Source: Microvirga sp. (lineage in GTDB: Bacteria > Pseudomonadota > Alphaproteobacteria > Rhizobiales > Beijerinckiaceae). Taken from it: a DNA stretch of 36,006 nucleotides. The translations under genes were made by a program, and so were the position numbers. Positions 33,755 through 36,006 of the stretch are shown here, piece by piece. Position 1 is the first letter of the stretch, and each line of letters begins with the position of its first letter. Under the pieces are notes generated by a model. It saw only the letters and a program-made list of their open reading frames with translations. It ran no database searches and was not told the DNA's origin. Location: assembly GCA_029266525.1 (NCBI GenBank), contig JAQSWQ010000031.1:1-36006 (forward strand), in the 5' to 3' direction.

Positions 33755-34906
33755 ATGCATCTCAAGCAAGTCGTAGTTTTCATCCTCGTTACCTGCGCGT
33801 CGCCGGCAGCAGGTCAGGAGCAAATCAATACGAAAGCGCAAGCACTCGCGGTCCTTGCGCGTGAGTATGGTGTAGCTTCGGATGGGCAGTTCACGTCGGA
33901 AGTGATCCATCTGATGAATCGAGACCTTAGACAGGCGAGATCTCCAGGAAGTGCTAAGCGCGTCCCCAGGAGGCCTCCGTCGAGCGTGCCGACATTGGGT
34001 CAGGAAATGCCCTCATTGCCGGAGTACACACTTCCTGATCCATCCCGCCCTCTCAATAAGACGACCTTGTTGGTACGTGAGTCCTACTCGCCGTTTCCCT
34101 TCATCACCCAAAACTCCGAGGAGGTGCAGAAAGGAGCAGCTTTCACATACACTCATAACGGCATCAAACGTGAAAGCGTTTTCGTGGCTAAAGGTGCTGT
34201 GATGCTAGCCATGGCCGGGGACCTGCCGGTGACCGTATCAGATCCCAATCAGCCTCATTTGACCTATTATAGCTTCCTTCCAGGCTTCGAATTCAACCGT
34301 CTTTCAAGTTCCCGGGATCGAAAAAACCATGGATCTCAATCGGCTAAATTGGGTGTCGAACTCGAGACGCAGCAAGGCGGCCTGTTCACGACACAGTACT
34401 TTCGTATGGACGCAAATTATACGACGGACTACGATCAAAAAGCCAAAATTTATGGTGCCGATTTCTTATGGACTCCCAAGCCCGCTGAGGGGTTGTTTAT
34501 TGGAACGGATTACAGGTTCCCGATTCTTGGAGGGACCTGGGTCAAGTTTATCCCTACATTTAGTGCAGACATTTACCACGTTGATTCTGCAGGTCGATTC
34601 GCTCGTATTAGACCTGGTCATACATACGCATGGATCGGACCGAAGTTAAGCCTTGATGTTGGATTCGACGCGTTCCCCCGCTTCAGTTTATATTCGCGGT
34701 ATTACTATCTCTATAATGCGGCCGATGGGGGTAAGCAAAGCATCGACTATTTCCAAGTCGGCGGACAGCTCAAGCTTACTGAAGATGGCTCACTAACGCT
34801 CGATTCCCGGTACACGCACGGGTCAGCTCCGAGGACCCGTGAGCGGCTAGACGAATATTATGTCGGCTTGCGCGTGAAAATCGGCTCAATTCGGCAGAAT
34901 CCATAG
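33755..34906 (+). CDS. Probable outer-membrane beta-barrel protein, unknown family
   Basis: 383 residues with a Sec signal peptide (MHLKQVVVFILVTCASPAAGQ) and GGAGG eight bases before the ATG. A Pro-rich linker (about 60-95) is followed by repeated short amphipathic strands with Tyr, Phe and Thr, for example TTQYFRMDANYTTDY, LFIGTDYRFPIL, FSLYSRYYYLYN and DYFQVGGQLKLT. The last strand DEYYVGLRVKIGS has an aromatic/beta ending, as in barrels. I do not recognise the family. Base composition is much lower in GC than the rest of the window (47% in 34441-34500 by count, compared with 75% in 8041-8100). That suggests acquisition. Confidence 0.75.
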   Translation: MHLKQVVVFILVTCASPAAGQEQINTKAQALAVLAREYGVASDGQFTSEVIHLMNRDLRQARSPGSAKRVPRRPPSSVPTLGQEMPSLPEYTLPDPSRPLNKTTLLVRESYSPFPFITQNSEEVQKGAAFTYTHNGIKRESVFVAKGAVMLAMAGDLPVTVSDPNQPHLTYYSFLPGFEFNRLSSSRDRKNHGSQSAKLGVELETQQGGLFTTQYFRMDANYTTDYDQKAKIYGADFLWTPKPAEGLFIGTDYRFPILGGTWVKFIPTFSADIYHVDSAGRFARIRPGHTYAWIGPKLSLDVGFDAFPRFSLYSRYYYLYNAADGGKQSIDYFQVGGQLKLTEDGSLTLDSRYTHGSAPRTRERLDEYYVGLRVKIGSIRQNP

Positions 34907-35158
34907 GATATGTTGTTGGTCTTTGGCTCGGAACTTACCCTACGGGTGTAGCATCCTCGGGCGCGGCGACAAGGTGCTCGATGAGAATCGAATCGCGCCG
35001 AACGTCGCCCAAATCGTGATCCGACCGTGAGCCGTGCGGTTTTCAGGGCGGCGGTAAAGCAAGGCGGCGGCATCCCTTTATTTAGATCATTTGCAGGGTT
35101 AGGCGCGGGGCGAGTTGTCTGACATTCAACTACCGCGCTTGCAACGCCGGGGTCTGAG

Positions 35159-35848
35159 ATGCTATTCTACAACCGCCCCAACAGGGAGGAAAACTCTACG
35201 GCACAGATGAGCGTTTCGACGGTCGCGGCGTCCAACCCCACTCGGGCACGCGCCGATGGAGATCGCATTCCCAAGCTAATCCAGCTTGGAAGCGACCAAA
35301 AGAGCATCACGAAGGTGCAGGCTAAAGCAGCGAAGACAATGAAGCAGATCGGATACAAGTATCCGACAAAATCCTGCGCGGCGGTGCTAAGCCACTTCTT
35401 GCGCGAGGCAGGGATCGATGTCCCCATCACGACCGGTGCCCAGAATCTAGCCGATCGATTGAGAGTCGGTCGGAAATGGAGCCGTATAAAGGTCGGAAAG
35501 CAGCAACCGGGGGACGTTGGGGTTTGTTACAGCATGGCGGACGATGTCGCTGGCGCGGATCACGTTTACCTAGTGGTAGAGCGTATCGACAGCGATGCCA
35601 TGATGATTGCGGACAACCAAGCTCAGGGCAAAACACACAGGCGATATGCAAGCGGAAAGGGCGGCAAAACCCCGACCGAATACTTCTTGCGGGCACCTCA
35701 AAGAGCGAGCAGCTTTGAAGAAGAGGATGTCCCGGATGATGATCAGGTCTGGCGTGACGAGGACACGAACGACCTGCCGGAGCCCTATATGGATGACGGT
35801 TCCCCGAGACTAATGGATGAAGACGGTTCCCCGCTATACGTCGAATAG
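35159..35848 (+). CDS. CHAP/NlpC-P60-like cysteine peptidase with acidic tail
   Basis: 229 residues. A papain-like core shows Cys73 at the start of a helix (KSCAAVLSHFLREAG), His135 (DHVYLVVER) on a strand, and a polar residue at about 152-154 (IADNQ). QPGDVGVCY precedes the His, as in CHAP and NlpC/P60 enzymes that cut peptidoglycan peptides. There is no signal peptide, unusual for a cell-wall enzyme. The last 45 residues are rich in Asp and Glu (EEEDVPDDDQ) with a duplicated DDGSP/DEDGSP. The start is uncertain: ATG 35159 and 35207 both lack a good ribosome-binding site. A hairpin follows the stop. Confidence 0.65.
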   Translation: MLFYNRPNREENSTAQMSVSTVAASNPTRARADGDRIPKLIQLGSDQKSITKVQAKAAKTMKQIGYKYPTKSCAAVLSHFLREAGIDVPITTGAQNLADRLRVGRKWSRIKVGKQQPGDVGVCYSMADDVAGADHVYLVVERIDSDAMMIADNQAQGKTHRRYASGKGGKTPTEYFLRAPQRASSFEEEDVPDDDQVWRDEDTNDLPEPYMDDGSPRLMDEDGSPLYVE

Positions 35849-35862
35849 GCGAGAATCCAAAC

Positions 35863-35891
35863 GGCCCCGTCAGTCTGTTTCTGGCGGGGTC
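35863..35891 (+). terminator. Terminator-like hairpin
   Basis: An eleven-base stem with two wobble pairs (GGCCCCGTCAG / CTGGCGGGGTC) and loop TCTGTTT, 15 bp after the peptidase gene. No T-run follows, so strength is uncertain. Confidence 0.5.
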
Positions 35892-35924
35892 GAGTGCAAA
35901 GCTTGTCATACCAAGACTCACTGA

Positions 35925-36005
35925 TCAGAACCCATGCGCCCAGTGGCGCAGGCCGATGGCCATGATGTGCCAGGGCTGGTCGGTGAGCTTGCGCCAGGCG
36001 GCGCA
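35925..36005 (-). mobile_element. C-terminal end of an IS630-like transposase, cut by the window edge
   Basis: The minus strand reads CAAWRKLTDQPWHIMAIG-LRHWAHGF and then TGA (35927-35925). The ending W-x-I-M-x-I-G-L-R-x-W-A-H is like that of IS630-family transposases. Only 26 codons are inside the window. It lies against the end of the low-GC segment. Confidence 0.5.
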
Positions 36006-36006
36006 G

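Noticed and set aside
34498-34530. GGAAC word in the beta-barrel gene as an EcfG promoter
   Set aside because: No GTT at 16-17 bases and it is inside a gene.

Overview
The window is a GC-rich alphaproteobacterial chromosome segment, most likely from the order Hyphomicrobiales (Rhizobiales). The clues are the run NifU-like scaffold - yidD - thrS, cysE followed by a DUF3126 gene, a DUF1127 protein, two bacterial transglutaminase-like cysteine peptidases (BTLCP, PF06035), DUF2336 and PAS_5 family proteins, and promoters matching the alphaproteobacterial stress sigma factor EcfG. No rRNA, tRNA or CRISPR array was recognised.

Layout. 1-336 holds hairpins but no recognisable gene. 337-3091 (minus) is an amidoligase - class I glutamine amidotransferase - ornithine-cyclodeaminase-like cluster, divergent from a SpoU-type RNA methyltransferase. 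4102-4706 is a vapBC toxin-antitoxin pair, followed by a DUF1801 protein and an amidase. 6952-7594 is a HigB/HigA-type pair. Then come a Zn-dependent carbamoylase-like hydrolase, a short degenerate tandem repeat and a Tat-exported metallo-beta-lactamase-fold protein with a strong terminator. 10315-15792 holds cutA, NAD kinase, a DUF2336 gene broken by one frameshift, a MaoC hydratase coupled to a CitE-like CoA-ester lyase, a small secreted protein, and a flavin reductase - nitroreductase pair. 15927-20393 holds a YfhO-like membrane protein, a triple-repeat secreted protein, an ArsR regulator and DUF1127. 20371-24483 is housekeeping (thrS, yidD, NifU-like, folE, hisI). 24839-28783 holds a patatin, a CBS-pair protein, a rhomboid protease, and PAS_5 and double-PilZ proteins. 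28977-30598 carries the two tandem BTLCPs. 30667-32794 (minus) is cysE - DUF3126 - small membrane protein - gamma carbonic anhydrase.

From about 32,880 to 35,900 the DNA is visibly less GC-rich. It carries three unfamiliar genes: an acyl-carrier-like protein without its serine, a probable outer-membrane beta-barrel, and a CHAP/NlpC-like cysteine peptidase with an acidic tail. The last 81 bases read as the C-terminus of an IS630-like transposase, so this looks like an acquired cassette.

A recurring theme is candidate general-stress-response control. Motifs of the form GGAAC-N16-(C/A)GTT sit just upstream of the amidoligase operon, the small secreted protein and the second BTLCP. The most interesting possibilities are a stress-induced amide-bond making/breaking operon at the left end and the low-GC three-gene cassette at the right end.
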